Assembly: GCA_009739215.1 (NCBI GenBank)
Contig: VSJF01000006.1
Location: forward strand, 744,001 to 808,000
Source of the DNA: Floccularia luteovirens
Taxonomy: Eukaryota; Basidiomycota; Agaricomycetes; Agaricales; Squamanitaceae
Direction of reading: 5' to 3'
Length of the DNA: 64,000 nucleotides
The notes under the pieces are model-generated. The model did not search any database, had not been told where the DNA came from, and saw only the letters and a list, made by a program, of their open reading frames with translations. Shown here one piece after another: positions 22,771-36,707 of this stretch. The translations under genes and the position numbers were made by a program. Every line of letters begins with the position of its first letter. The stretch's first letter is position 1.

Positions 22771-23924
22771 TCATGGAAATGCTGCCGAATTCGCTGTGTG
22801 CCCGCAAATTGGATTGTAAGCTGGTTGAAGATCCATAGGTTGCCCATGGAGATGAACATCACTAGCGCTATGTGCACGTTGTCTCTGGGCATGTAAAAAT
22901 TGAATCTGTAGGCGCATCATCATCCTTTGATGCTCTTCTTTCTCTCGCTCCCGACGGTGTTCCTTTTCTAAAATCTTCTCCCGGAAGGCACCTGCTCGCT
23001 CATCTGCTGCACGTTTCTGCATCTCCGAATCCGCAATATACTTGAGACACTTGTCCGCAAGTGACTGGGTTTTGTATTTCAGTCGCTTTATCATAACCTC
23101 TATCATTTCGTTTGTAGTTCCAGCAAGACTATCATGGCTATGCTAACAACTAGCAGCTGACTCTTTTGAGTTCGATTTTGATGGAATTGACCAAGTTCAT
23201 GCATTGTAGTAGGAGCTCTGCGCACACTGCTGACCTTTTGCGTGATTCGAATGAGTTGCCTAGCCTCAGCAACCAAATCCTGAACCGGCTATGACGAAAC
23301 TACCAATGGATAAAGATTTGGAAATGTACGCCAGAGTCCGTGAAGCCTTGTCCAGAAAGGAAACGTCTCGGTAAACTTATCCATAAAGAAGCAGATTAGC
23401 ATTTCATTTGAAAACAAACTTGTACAGGTGTATACCAATCAGATTGGACAGTTCGGGATTTGCCCTAATTTCTTCAACCATAAAGCCGGCCCCAGTTCTA
23501 CATTTATTTCACAGTACCTGAGCTTGAGGCTAGTGTATAAAGGTATCAGTAGCAATTCTTTCAGATATCCAGCTAGTATAACTTACGTTTGGATGCGGTT
23601 TTCAACGGATTTTACATATTTCAATGGTTTCTCGTTCAATTCTTTCCGGACTGTCTCATCGCTGTCCATGGTGAAAACACATTCTGCTTTCTTACGGTGA
23701 ATTACAGATTTGGCGCCTTTACTACCCTCTGTGAAAGCAGAGACTGAGAACAGTTTTTGACGGTGAGCCGGGTTCTGTTCAAGCCAATCGATTAGACGGT
23801 ATGTTCTCGAATGGTCTTTGTCCCGGTAGACCTTTAGCTCGGGCTGCTTTGGGTTGGCACTAACTGGCTGGGGTTCATTGAGGATGTTACGAGACCTTGA
23901 GGGCTTCTTGCTAGTTCGAGGCAT
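22771..23924 (-). CDS. Unknown charged/coiled-coil protein, multi-exon
   Basis: The first exon (23583-23924) encodes MPRTSKKPSRSRNILNEP, followed by RDKDHSRTYRLIDWLEQNPAHRQKLFSVSA and a C-terminal part with ESDETVRKELNE-like charge; the exon ends at a GTAAGT donor. The 'RT-x-R-L-[IV]-x-W-L-[ED]' pattern recurs in uncharacterised Agaricomycete proteins as I remember them; no search was run. The last exon (22771 to at least 23106) has a strongly charged helix, EKILEKEHRREREKEEHQ, then a Gln/His-rich tail. The middle exons (23107-23582) are not resolved. No catalytic motif is seen. It could be linked to a transposon-derived lineage-specific family, but no inverted repeats were found. Confidence 0.45.
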
Positions 23925-24175
23925 GCAGTAGCCCTATTAGGAAAAGTTGTGACAGTCCAACAGTCCAGTAAACTTTGACAAACAAGTTGAACTTCAAAGC
24001 AGTCCGCAGGTTTTCTGCCAGGAAGTTCCAAAATGGAGTTTGGTAGGGAATTCAGAATTTAACATATGGTTTACCCTGAAACACCCTAATAAATAAGTTC
24101 ATACCACCAGTACATACAAAATTCGTAGACAACAACTAATGCTTTATTACGAATTACAAGATACCATGATATTGT

Positions 24176-25636
24176 CTACAGTTTGGATTTTGGGCTAACT
24201 TTCACTAGCGAGGCATTTCGTTCAAGGATTTCAGCTGCTTGGTTTACCATATTGTCGACAATAACTTTAGCAGGCAACACTTCATTAATAAGTGCTGACA
24301 CCTTGCCCATGAGCCATGGCCTGCCTTCGATCGATTTTTCGGGGTGTTTCTCGAGTTCGGCATAATGAGGAATGACACCTTTCGATGTGAGCGCTTCGAT
24401 CTCGTTTTGCCTGTTGTCTTCCCTACGTCAGAGTTTAATGTCAGATCCTGAACAGCGATATTTTGTGACAAAATTACCAGTCAGCAACATAAGGTGTTTT
24501 CCTGACTCGGAGGGGCCGACCAGTATAGATCAAAGTAGTAACTGCATCCTCATAACCAGCACTTAAAACCAGCTGTTTGTGTATTTTGGGCGCGCCAGCC
24601 TCTTCTGACGCAACAAACCGCGTACCCACCCCTTTTAGACACTTTTTCAGTATTGTGTTTTATTAAATTCAGCAGAAGATACTTACAAACTGCTTGTGCG
24701 CCCCATGCCAAATTGGCTGCCAAGCTCCGTCCATCAAAAACAGCACCGGCACCAATGACATATATTGGTTTTCCAGTCAGCTTGGAAGTGTGTCCTCTGC
24801 AGGCGTCCACGCAGGCCGGGATAAGGATACTGGCGGGTGTATCACCAGTGTGGCCTCCTCCCTCACCTGCTTGCGCACAAATGAGATCACAGCCTGCATC
24901 AATTGCCTTTTGGACATGCTTGGGGTGGCCGACCATATTCATTACAGGAATTCCTGCTTTATGGAGGGTATCGACAGCTTCTTTGGGAGGAACGCCAACA
25001 GCAGAGACAAATAGGGCAGCCTTCTCTTCAATAATTACCTGAATGAGTTCAGGGAGTTGGCCGTTGGTGTAATCGAACTGTTTAATTCATATTGTAAGTT
25101 TCAAAAGATGTTATCAAGAACGCAATAAGCTTACATTGGTCTTTCTTGCACTACCACCTACTTGAGGCAGAAGTAGGTCTACACCGAAAGGGGCATTCTT
25201 GTCTTTGAGTTCAGCCTTTATTGCGTGAATCTGTATTGACGTACACGAACACAGATTAATATCGTTGTTTCCGCTTCATAAGATCATATAGAAATAGATT
25301 TTGCAGGATAAGAGAAGCAGAAGGAGATGAATATGATCGCCAAACACTAAATTGAATTTCGAAATAAATGAGAAAGAGTAGATTTACCTGCTGACGAAGA
25401 ACTTTAGGCGTGTATCCGACACCACCGATGACTCCCATACCACCTGCATTCGTTACGGCAGCAGCTAATTCAGGTCCTGCAGCTACATTCATACTAAATC
25501 ATTGAAAACCGGGAGAGTAGATAGTCACGTCAGTACTGTGTCTCCAGGTAATCACATTCCAACAACACATACCCAGCCAGCAAGACAGGATGCTTTATGC
25601 CAAATAGATCGGTGATTGGGGTCTGGATTACTGCCA
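24176..25636 (-). CDS. Nitronate monooxygenase (2-nitropropane dioxygenase type)
   Basis: A flavin (FMN) enzyme that oxidises alkyl nitronates such as propionate 3-nitronate, a detoxification role. The ATG at 25636 opens MAVIQTPITDLFGIKHPVLL, with an intron before AGMNVAAGPELAAAVTNAGGMGVIGGVGY, the typical FMN-barrel start. Later blocks are PFGVDLLLPQVGG, FVSAVGVPPKEAVDTLHKAGIPVMNMVG, CDLICAQAGEGGGHTGD with the family's catalytic His in GGH, GAGAVFDGRSLAANLAWGAQAV, and WVGTRFVASEEAGAPKIHKQ across an intron. The C-terminus is VKVSPKSKL. SKL is a canonical PTS1 peroxisomal targeting signal, so a peroxisomal location is likely. About seven exons were placed by frame. Length and motif order are normal for the fungal family. 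Confidence 0.93.
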
Positions 25637-25698
25637 TTTGTGCGTTAATGAAAAAAAGGGGAAGATATCAGATGGTGTGTGGACAACAGAAGTATTCA

Positions 25699-25706
25699 TT
25701 TATATA
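25699..25706 (-). promoter_or_regulatory. Probable TATA box of nitronate monooxygenase gene
   Basis: The minus strand reads TATATAAA about 63 bp upstream of the ATG at 25636. Distance and sequence fit a TATA element with a short leader. This is an inference from position only. Confidence 0.45.
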
Positions 25707-26698
25707 TGAGTTGGAATGTGCATGATATCCGTTTTGCCAACAGCGGCATAAAGCGGCTATAGTGGCGTGCCGGACCCGGGACCCACGTAATGCAGAGCAC
25801 GTGCAACTTGGGCTCAAGTTGAGGCACTGCTTCAAATATATAGCACCAGTCATTGGACCCCGTAAAGTAAGAAGTTGCTTAGAGCACAACTAATTAATAT
25901 GGCTTTGTTGTAGATAGCAACGCGCAGCCTCACTCAAAGACTGCGCCTCATGTAGCGCCTCAGACTGCTTATCAGTGCTTGGGTATTATTAGAACAGCCA
26001 AAAGGCTATTTTCATTCCTTAGTATATAAGTAGCTACACGACGCGTAGTTCTACATTATTATTACATTCATTTTTACCTATCGGACTTCCCTCCACTGCA
26101 CCTCAGTCAAGAGGCTTCAAAGCTATACTCTACGCATTCTACAATACTATAGTATGTATTCAAAATGCAAATGCAATAACCCCGCGCCATCCGCCATAGT
26201 CCATGGAGAGCCTGTAACACTGATTTTCCTTACGTATCATCAAACCGGTGAAACAACCGATTGCCCCGCAAAATACTGGGAGGAAAATATAATTACTGTA
26301 AACTAGAATGATACAGATCACAAGTACTTCATCAGAGTAAAGAATACTGAATATATGTATGCCTAGATTTTCAGAGCTGTGCAGCAGCACTTTGCCCTCT
26401 GGATCAAGGCCCAATAACAATTTCTGGACACGTTCGCTGGAGTACCAGAACATGTGATTTAGAAGTCATGTTCGAAGAAAAGCTGCTTAGCAACGCATGT
26501 GGACGACGTTCGAACATTGCCCTGAACTTACGTACATACGAAGTCATAAATAAAAAAAAGTTATGAGAAGTGACAACATAACATATAGGATGTATTGAGG
26601 TTATGCAACTAGAAAGTATTGGTATCGGAATCCTAATGCAATAATAGGGGTAGCCAATTTGGAGTATCGATAGGTCCATCCGTTTAGAGGCTGAAGAA
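25707..26698. other. Intergenic region, 1 kb
   Basis: No coding frame is supported. The stretch holds the upstream region of the nitronate monooxygenase gene and the 3' flank of the She3-like gene. A short cluster of GCGCCTCA/GCCTCA copies lies at about 25925-25965. Short minus-strand frames at 26160-26680 lack any motif or splice partner. Confidence 0.5.
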
Positions 26699-28542
26699 TT
26701 ATAAAGGTACTATCTGATCAATGTCCTCGGGTATAGGGGTAGTAATCGAAACTGTAGATGAACGTCTGCCAGCAGTCTGCATCAACCTGCGCAATCTTGC
26801 CAACTCCTCCGACAATGTTCTGTTTTCAAAGTGATTTAGAAGATAGGGTACGACCATATTGAAAAAACTTACTGTGCAGTTTTTACTGCCTTTTCGTTCT
26901 CTTTTTCACTCTCCCCGACTTTAGCCTTCATCTTTTCTATTTCCCCCTTCCAATATGCCTCGATATCCTCCTGTCTTCGACGGTCCTCTTCCTTCAGTTT
27001 GATAATTTCTTCCTTCCCACCTCCCACGAACTTAACCTGGTCCAATAACTGTAGATATTTCTTACCTACGCTCTCTGCTTCTGCACGCCACTTCTCTTCT
27101 CGTTTTCGCATTTCCATCTTGAGACGATCAGTATCTTGTTTCCAAGACTCCACCATGCCTTTGATGCTGTCGCGTAGCGTAATGTATTCCCGCTCTGATT
27201 TTTGTGAGAGTGCTGTCGATTCCGTAAGTGCTGTTTCCATTTCACGCAGACTCTTCTTGGAGGTGGTTGTTTCCGACTTTAACTGGGTTTTAAGCGTCGC
27301 TGCTTCGGCCTCTGCTTTACGAGCGCGTTCCAACACCTAACACAAAATTCTAGTCATTAAGTGACAAGTGTCCGAAATATGATCCTACTTACCTCTTGGA
27401 GCAGACGCTCCTTTCGAGCAACGACATTATTCAATCCCTCATTCTCAACACGTAACCGTTCCCTAACTTCCTTCAAATCTTCCGTCTGTCGAGTTAGTTG
27501 GGCAACACTTCTTTGCGAGAGACGGAGTTGGGCTTTAGTGTTTTCTAGGGCGTTACGGGCATTTACTACACCAGTCTGCAGATCTGCAAGTACTTTGGTG
27601 GTGCCGCCGGGTGTAAATGACAAGCGACGATTCGGGGATAGAGGAGGCTGTAAGCCGGAATTGGGCGTTTGTGGGGATTCAGGATCCGTAGATGGAAGTT
27701 TTGATGTGGAAGCAGCAAGGCGCTGTGACGCTCCTTCGTCTGCTAACACCCGGGCATTGCCTGTGAGTATAGAACAACGAATCACGGAGAACATAAATGG
27801 ATCGGTACATATAGGGAGCGCATGAAATCGGTGACCTACCCACTGATGCAACTGGTATTCCTGGAATGATAAAATGGTGGTTATTACGTGGGTCATCACA
27901 GAAAGGAATGACATACTGGATAACGTTCTTGTTGGACTTGAGGCACGCTTGTGATGTGTTGGACTTGTTGTTCCACCGGTAAAAGTTATCGGGATTCCTT
28001 CTGGTATTCCATTTTCCTCAATTGGTGTAACATCTCGTTTAGGGAGGGGCAAATTTGAATCTGGGCCTGCTAGGCCCTGTAAAACATCATAACTAGAACG
28101 TCGTTTCATTTTTGTTGTTGTAGAAACCGGAGAAGAGAAAGCCGAAGGAGGGAGAGAGGAAGTGGATGCAACGCTAACATGACCGTTACTCATATTGTTG
28201 TAATCGCTAGCGGAGTCGGTTTGGACAGAATATGACCGAGGGCCACTACGAATGATGTTTTCAAGAGAATGTAACTGAGCCTGCTGTTGTCTAATAGTAT
28301 GTTTCAGCGTTGACATCTGGTTGCGTACGGCAACTGAGGTGAAAGTTAGAGCGTGAAGAATGATGCACTGTGGCGTATAACACACCTGGGTCGTCAACCG
28401 AGAAGGAAGGGCTATGGGTACGTAAAGAGCTTCTTGAGGAATTTCTTGAGGTAGAGCGCTCGCGATCCCGTGAAAGCTTCGAAGGAGAAAGACCGCGTTC
28501 GACGGAGAGAGAAAGAGACCTGGAGAGAGGACTTGACGACAT
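26699..28542 (-). CDS. SHE3: She3-like coiled-coil RNA-transport adaptor
   Basis: Minus-strand gene that opens MSSSPLSRSLSLSVERGLSP, a Ser/Arg-rich N-terminus. An intron leads to VAVRNQMSTLKHTIRQQQAQLHSLENII (first coiled coil). A Ser/Pro-rich linker follows. The second, long coiled coil starts near LADLQTGVVNARNALENTKAQLRLSQRSVAQLTRQTEDLKEVRERL and runs through LQEV|LERARKAEAEAATLK and YWKGEIEKMKAKVGES. The tail is RRLMQTAGRRSSTVSITTP, ending DIDQIVPL. In yeast She3 links the RNA-binding protein She2 to the type V myosin Myo4 for mRNA and ER transport. Basidiomycete homologues are annotated as 'SWI5-dependent HO expression protein 3' from this same coiled-coil block. That role here is inferred. 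It is divergent from the RING-finger gene, with 295 bp between the start codons. Confidence 0.8.
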
Positions 28543-28837
28543 CCACTTTATTTGTCAAAGTATTGGGTAATCCACGAAAAAAAAAATAGCTGAATAAAGC
28601 AGCTCTCTTCGGTAATACGACCACGCCACAATGAGTTCAGACTCGTTCGTAAAACAAGAAAGAGACGAGACTACGGCCCTGTAAACATAACCCAAGACTT
28701 GTTCAAGTCTGGCGGCTAAGTGTGCTATTCGCAAAGGCACAATCATATATTTACCTTTGCTTGTTCCGTTGCACCTCACGCGCACGTGCTGTCGCGTCTG
28801 TTTGTGACACTGACAGGGCTCTGAGTGTATCTCTCAA

Positions 28838-29831
28838 ATGGCCACCCATGATTGCTCTATCTGTCTGCTCAATTTGAAGGATCCTGTCTCCATACCCTGT
28901 GGTGCGGTAATCCTTCATTCAATTCATTTAAATTCGTAACAAAAACCCAAAGGTCATGTATACTGTATGGAATGTCTATCTCAATACGTCAACTCCCCGA
29001 CCAACGAAACTTTTACTGCATTTTGTCCTACATGTCGCTCCCAATTTAACATGTGTACGTTGTTTCACTCCTATTCTATATTCTTCTCAAAGACTCATGA
29101 CATCTATTTGCTTTCAGTGACTCCGGATGTACGCGCCTATATCTCGCATTACGTCACCCGTAAACTGATTTCGTCCCTAGCTCACATACCTTCCCAAAAA
29201 ATATCACCCTTATATTGTTTCTGGAGTCCGACGTCTCTACTTTGATACAACAGAACTTAGTTCTACAAGAAAAGCATTGACAAAGGCAGAAGCACGCATA
29301 AAGAGACTGGAAAAAAACAACGAAACCCTAATGTCTAGATGCGAGAAATTAATGGAATCTGTACGCGTCCACCAGGAAGGTGAGCGTGATGCAAAAAACC
29401 AAGCCGAAGAGTTAGGGTCACAGGTGGAACGCTTGGCCGACGAGTTGGAGGACGAGTATGCTCATTTTACGGACGTAAAGGGAATAATGCAAAAATCCAA
29501 TGACGAGCTAGAAGATAAATACGCGAAACTTCTCAAGGACTATAAACGTTTGCTGTGAGCGTGTACATTTCTTGATGTTAAACTGAGTGCTGATCAGCTT
29601 TCTAGCCTGAAAAATACTGATGAGCCGTCCACGATAGTTAAGAGAGTTTATGGCAAGAAAACCGTTCCACAGGCTGAACAAGAAGAAGACCCTGACAGCT
29701 CGACGTCAAACCAACGGACTGCAAGGCAGATAAAATCACTTCCGAAAAACCGTGTCAAATCCCGAACGCGCTCTATAAGTCCACTTCCTAAATTTAATGA
29801 TCAACCGAAGCGAGCACGCCTATCTACCTAA
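28838..29831 (+). CDS. RING-finger protein (putative E3 ubiquitin ligase) with coiled coil
   Basis: The ATG at 28838 opens MATHDCSICLLNLKDPVSIPC, and an intron splices to GHVYCMECLSQYV then AFCPTCRSQF. This gives a complete C3HC4 RING (C-x2-C ... C-x-H-x2-C-x2-C ... C-x2-C) in the first 60 residues. It probably binds an E2 enzyme and promotes ubiquitin transfer. A second intron splices NML|TPDVRAYISHYV, and a third leads to a coiled coil, ALTKAEARIKRLEKNNETL onward to KYAKLLKDYKRLL. The last exon, from about 29606, is basic, ending SPLPKFNDQPKRARLST, a likely nuclear signal. The ORF structure uses five exons, all in frame. The substrate is unknown. Confidence 0.83.
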
Positions 29832-30051
29832 CCACTATGATCTACTACATATAGAGCTATAGACTTAAGACTGTTAGTTACATATATCGTAGATTTCAAA
29901 AATATATTATTTACCATGCTGACTCATCATCTGATTCGGTGATCACAAACCCCGAACATCCCGCGCTTTCGTCACCATGTACTGTACAGTCCAGACGCAC
30001 TCGTAATCTGTAAGTCTTTCTCATCCTGACCTCATCTTCCTGCTCATCCCA

Positions 30052-31163
30052 ATGTCGGACCCACGACCAGAACCAACCAGTTCCATTTCTATCTCAGTCT
30101 CATACCGCGGCACATCACACAAATTATCTGTCCTTCCCGAAGAAACTTTATTGTCACTGCAAACGGAACTTGAACAACTCACAAATGTGCCTCCGCACTT
30201 GCAGAAGCTGCTCTACAAGGGAAAGAAACCGGGAAATGATGACCGATTGTCCCTGGAGCAAGCAGGCATAAAAAATGGCATGAAGATCCAAATGCTCGGA
30301 ACAACAGAAGAGCAACTCGGTGAGCTACACAAGGCTGAGAATGACAAAAATAAGAGAGATAGAATTATGAGAGAGCGAGCCCTCAAACCCCAATATAAAG
30401 TGAGTTATCATGTTATTCAAATATTTACGAATACTAAATGTAACGAGCAGGTTATATCTACAGCGCCCACGGCAGACGCGATTGCGAATCAGCAATACCG
30501 GTTTCATAAGACCGAGCCCTTGCCACACCTTCCTAATCCGCCTACGGCCCTTGCTGTACTAAACAAACTTGCCGCTGATCCTGCCATCAAGCATGTCATG
30601 CAGATGCACAAATTTTCTGTAGGACTTCTAACAGAACTGGCACCTCATGAGGACCCGTCTTTGCTTGGGCTTAATGTTAATGCTGGTCAAGCGATCAAGC
30701 TACGCTTGCGTACCGATATATACGATGGATTTAGACCATATCTCGACATCCGCAAGGTTCTTTGCCATGAACTGGCACATAATGTTCATGGAGATCATGA
30801 CGAGAATGTCAGTGTCACTCTCGGAATCCTGCTTTCTATATTGCCTTTTGACAGTGATTTGATTAGTTTAAGGAACTGAACTCTAGACTTAACCGTGAAG
30901 TCACGGAATACGAACGTAGAACCTCGGATGGTACCCACTATTTATCCGAAGATGCTCGATATGCCTACCAACCAGCTTCTGAACTAGAAGCGGAAGCACG
31001 TGCTCATATTCTCGGTGGGGGAGGGGCAGAATCCTCCAGAAGCCTTGGGGTAGAGTCAGCCGATGAACGTCGACGGCGCATCTTAGAAGCAACAATGAAT
31101 CGTCTAAAACGAGAGGAAGAGGAGATGGAGCAGTCCTGTGGGACAAGTAAACCTTCCACATGA
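30052..31163 (+). CDS. Ubiquitin-like plus WLM-domain metalloprotease (Wss1 family)
   Basis: Three exons (30052-30399, 30451-30807, 30867-31163) give about 333 residues. Residues about 11-85 form a ubiquitin-like domain: ISISVSYRGTSHKLSVLPE ... LQKLLYKGKKPGNDDRLSLEQAGIKNGMKIQMLG. A WLM domain follows, with the zinc site HELAHNVHGDHDEN, that is H-E-x-x-H-x6-H. The intron at 30808-30866 joins it to FKELNSRLN, the conserved next motif. Wss1-type proteases cut DNA-protein crosslinks and SUMO-modified proteins during repair. Ubl-WLM fusions are known in fungi and plants. The C-terminal part is charged, with RRRRILEATMNRLKREEEEMEQ. I see no obvious VIM or SIM. Confidence 0.92.
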
Positions 31164-32181
31164 TCTCTGGTCAATGGTTGGACTTGGTTTTCATCTCTTG
31201 TTTTAGCGAGGACCCACATAATACCTAGCTGTACTATTTTTCTACTGGCTTATTCCCATTCTTATTCCACTCGCGTTACTGGCTAGTTCTGTATATGTAT
31301 TCATTCGTTTGGATATCTCTCACTCACAATATCAGCTTCGTTTTATTCTCAGCCTTAACCCTGTTATCTACACGCACTTGCTGGCGATAGTCAAACCCCT
31401 TATAGATTTCGCACCTTCTCAGCATCTCGTTCATGTGTAAAAATATTCTTTGTAAGGAGAACCCCGCATTACGTGGCTATTTATACATTATACAATCAGC
31501 CTTCCAAAAGCCTCTTACTTACTGTTTTAGAAGCTGAGTATGACCGTTAAAAAAAATTAGGGACCATTCAGCAAAAGTCTTATGCACCACAAAGTAATGC
31601 TCAACTTCCCCGCCTTCAAGTTGATCCGTTGGCTCAGAAGTCGTCACCGAAGAGTTCAAGGACGAGGAAGCTGCTCCTAATTCATTTGGACCACGTTCAT
31701 CTCCACTCAAGACCCACCCTGAGTCCTTGATTAACTAAGTAGAGAAGCAAGTTACTACCGTTTACGGCGACATGGATAAAGGCTGGGAGCTGTGCATCTG
31801 CCTTGGGCGTGCACGCGTACAACTTTTTATGTTCACCAGGACTGACCAACTGTTGATCTTATTCATGGAGCACTTCCCCAAGAATCGAGCTAAGCTATAG
31901 AAGGATGACTGATGTTTTTTGAATCTATACGTATGATGATGCTGGTGCACCTTTCATGAGGTCTTTGATCAAGTTGGTGGAACATCTGAGATGCGGTCCG
32001 CTTGTCCCCGCAGTCACGTGATTATAATTACCTGATTAAGTCATACTTGATCAAGTCATGTTCGAAATCAATCTGAATCCTTTGCAAGGTTCAACTTGTT
32101 CAACATCGAATCAATTTACTGAAATCTCTCCTTTCCCTCAACTACTAAGTACAACCTCAAACTCAGCAAACTTTTCAAAGC
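31164..32181. other. Intergenic region with one possible small exon
   Basis: This 1-kb stretch separates the WLM protease gene from the polymerase delta subunit gene. Apart from the candidate exon at 31519-31734 (listed separately), no frame is supported. The 3' half should hold the promoter of the next gene. Confidence 0.5.
31519..31734 (-). CDS. Possible last exon of an unknown small protein
   Basis: After a CTACTTAG acceptor the minus strand reads LIKDSGWVLSGDERGPNELGAA onward in one frame to a stop at 31519 (EWSLIFFNGHTQLLKQ). The composition looks protein-like and the acceptor is good, but I could not find a convincing upstream exon in 31735-32170, and no family is recognised. It may be a genuine small gene or chance. 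Confidence 0.22.
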   Translation of the reverse strand, partial: LIKDSGWVLSGDERGPNELGAASSSLNSSVTTSEPTDQLEGGEVEHYFVVHKTFAEWSLIFFNGHTQLLKQ

Positions 32182-33015
32182 ATGCCACCAGCTAACTCAA
32201 ACACATCTTCTCTAAGGCAAGGTACCTTGTCATTTGCGTCGTCAAAGCGTACAACATCAACTACAAATGGCAAACTCCAGCCTCCAAAAGGCAAAAGTAT
32301 ATCTTCCGTGGAACGTCGCAGAAAGGCCGATCAAGAAGATGTCAAAGCACTTGATTTATCTGCCGAAATAAATGAGGACGAATCAAGCGCAAAGGTGTCA
32401 AAGACCCTTAGGCATAGAACAGATAGCGGTGCAAATACGAAAGGGATCAGAAAGAGCACAAGCAGTACATCAGCATCATCGAATGAGATACCAGATGAAA
32501 GCGAGAAGAATTTAACCCCATCTGTTGATATTCCACGGCCTGAGCTGGATGTGAATGATGCTAAATGGACAAGACATCATGCAGAAGTTCGTAAGAAAAT
32601 GGGTAAAGTGAACCCAAGTAAGTCTTTTTTTCGGCGATAAATCTTCCCAAGGGCTTACATGGGATGTATTACAAGTCCATGCACAGGGAAAGAACAAGAT
32701 ACACGAGATTCTTCGCGTCTTCGATCTGTAAGCCCTTGCGTGACCTTAATTACAACGGCTACTGATAAGCTATGTGACCTCACAGGAATTATGACTACGG
32801 ACCATGCGTTGGGGTAACACGGCTTGAACGCTGGGAACGAGCAGAGTTACTTGGTTTAAATCCACCGACAGAAGTTGATTTCCTTTTCCTGCTTAAATTT
32901 GGATATCTACTGATTTTTTTTACCCCATTGTCTTCAGGTACGTGATATTTTGACCACACGCCAAGGAGCAGATCAAGTTGAATACTCTCAATGCGTATTC
33001 TATGAAGAAGTATAA
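32182..33015 (+). CDS. CDM1: DNA polymerase delta small subunit (POLD4/Cdm1-like)
   Basis: The smallest subunit of replicative DNA polymerase delta, which stabilises the holoenzyme. The first exon opens MPPANSNTSSLRQGTLSFAS; QGTLSF is a weak PCNA-interacting (PIP-like) motif near the N-terminus, as in POLD4. A basic, Ser-rich disordered part follows. After introns near 32620 and 32728 comes the conserved core: YDYGPCVGVTRLERWERAELLGLNPPTEV, the hallmark of the Pol delta 4 family. The last exon reads RDILTTRQGADQVEYSQCVFYEEV and stops at 33015. All four exons join in frame. The disordered N-terminus is longer than in the human protein. Confidence 0.92.
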
Positions 33016-33839
33016 TCTATTCAAACTTCAAAAGCTAGTATTTTTTTGTCTTGTGTGTGTGTGCGTGCGTTTGTTCTACCCCGTATCACGCACGGTCTCA
33101 ATAAGTTGACCGTTCAATTTAGTTATTTGATGTGTGTTCTGAAATTCGCACATTCAGACATTGGATAATCTCACTGTCGGCTAGATTTTTCTGCTTGATC
33201 AATATTCATTGGAGATGTTCTGATTGATAATGTTATTCTGTACGATGGACTCTAGGGATAGTGTTATTTACATGTCTTTTGCAAACCATATTTCATCCCG
33301 ACTTCTTTTGTTCCGGCGTATTAATCATAGCCCATTTGTAATGTGACATGAAAAAGGTAGCCAGAGCCAAAACTAAAAATTCTTCTCTAGGTAGAACCGA
33401 GCTTCAGGGACTGTGATACTTGCGAAGATCCGATGAGCGTGTCTGCCTGGACTCCGTGTATGGAGAAGTGCTGACGGGCACCAACATGTAGGGTTGAGCT
33501 TCTGTGCGGAAGTTTGTTCTTCCAGATCAACATGTGAGTTTGGTGTCGAGTTGTATTCTCCCTGGTTTTTCACGCCGTTACCCATCTATTGTTGGTTGGC
33601 CTACCCAATCAGGATATCCATAGCCAGAAGCAATTGACAAAGCAGGATATTACTTACCCTGACGTGTAGTCACTCACTTCGTTTATGGTTTTCTACCCCA
33701 ACCGGCGTAGTAAGCTTGGACAAGAGAATCTTCGGTAGCCACTGTATGCACGCGAACGAAAAGAGGAAAAACTCGACTTCCCTCAGCTCGATGGAGCTTG
33801 CAATCCCTTATTGGGTTCTAAAGGTATGTACTACCTCGT

Positions 33840-33847
33840 TATATAAA
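33840..33847 (+). promoter_or_regulatory. Probable TATA box of FAD monooxygenase gene
   Basis: TATATAAA lies about 109 bp before the ATG at 33956. Its place argues that transcription starts near 33870 and that translation begins at 33956 rather than at the upstream in-frame ATG at 33716. Confidence 0.5.
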
Positions 33848-33901
33848 CCGCTGCCAATTTCACCTACTTCACTTCGTTACTTCAGCTCATCCATACCAAC
33901 C

Positions 33902-33945
33902 ACTACCACGTCACTACCACTACCACTACCACTACCCCTACTACC
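33902..33945. repeat. ACTACC microsatellite in 5' leader
   Basis: An imperfect run of ACTACC/CACTAC units lies just before the monooxygenase start codon. It would fall in the 5' UTR if the TATA assignment is right. Read in the frame of the ATG at 33956 it would give a Thr/Thr-rich stretch, which further argues against an upstream start. Confidence 0.7.
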
Positions 33946-33955
33946 AATTACTGTT

Positions 33956-36542
<2,587 letters not shown>

Positions 36543-36707
36543 GCTAAAGCTCTGCATCTGCATCCATTTATCATTCACGGAACTGGTTGGTATGATTAAC
36601 ATATCTGTATATGTAATATAAATAAATTACTTGGAACTTTCACCTCAAATAACATGACAACGTAAAGTGTGAATATAATACAAACGTACAATGACCGTAT
36701 AAATTTC

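Larger units (their letters stand above)
33016..33955. other. Intergenic region upstream of FAD monooxygenase
   Basis: This is 0.94 kb without a supported gene. It includes a TG-rich patch at about 33051-33069, a TATA box at 33840-33847 and an ACTACC microsatellite at 33902-33945, both listed separately. A frame starting at 33716 is continuous with the monooxygenase but would read through the TATA box, so it was not used. Confidence 0.5.

Noticed and set aside
33716..33955. Upstream in-frame start of the FAD monooxygenase
   Set aside because: It would translate a TATA box and an ACTACC repeat and add an unrelated leader. The ATG at 33956 directly precedes the FAD-binding motif.
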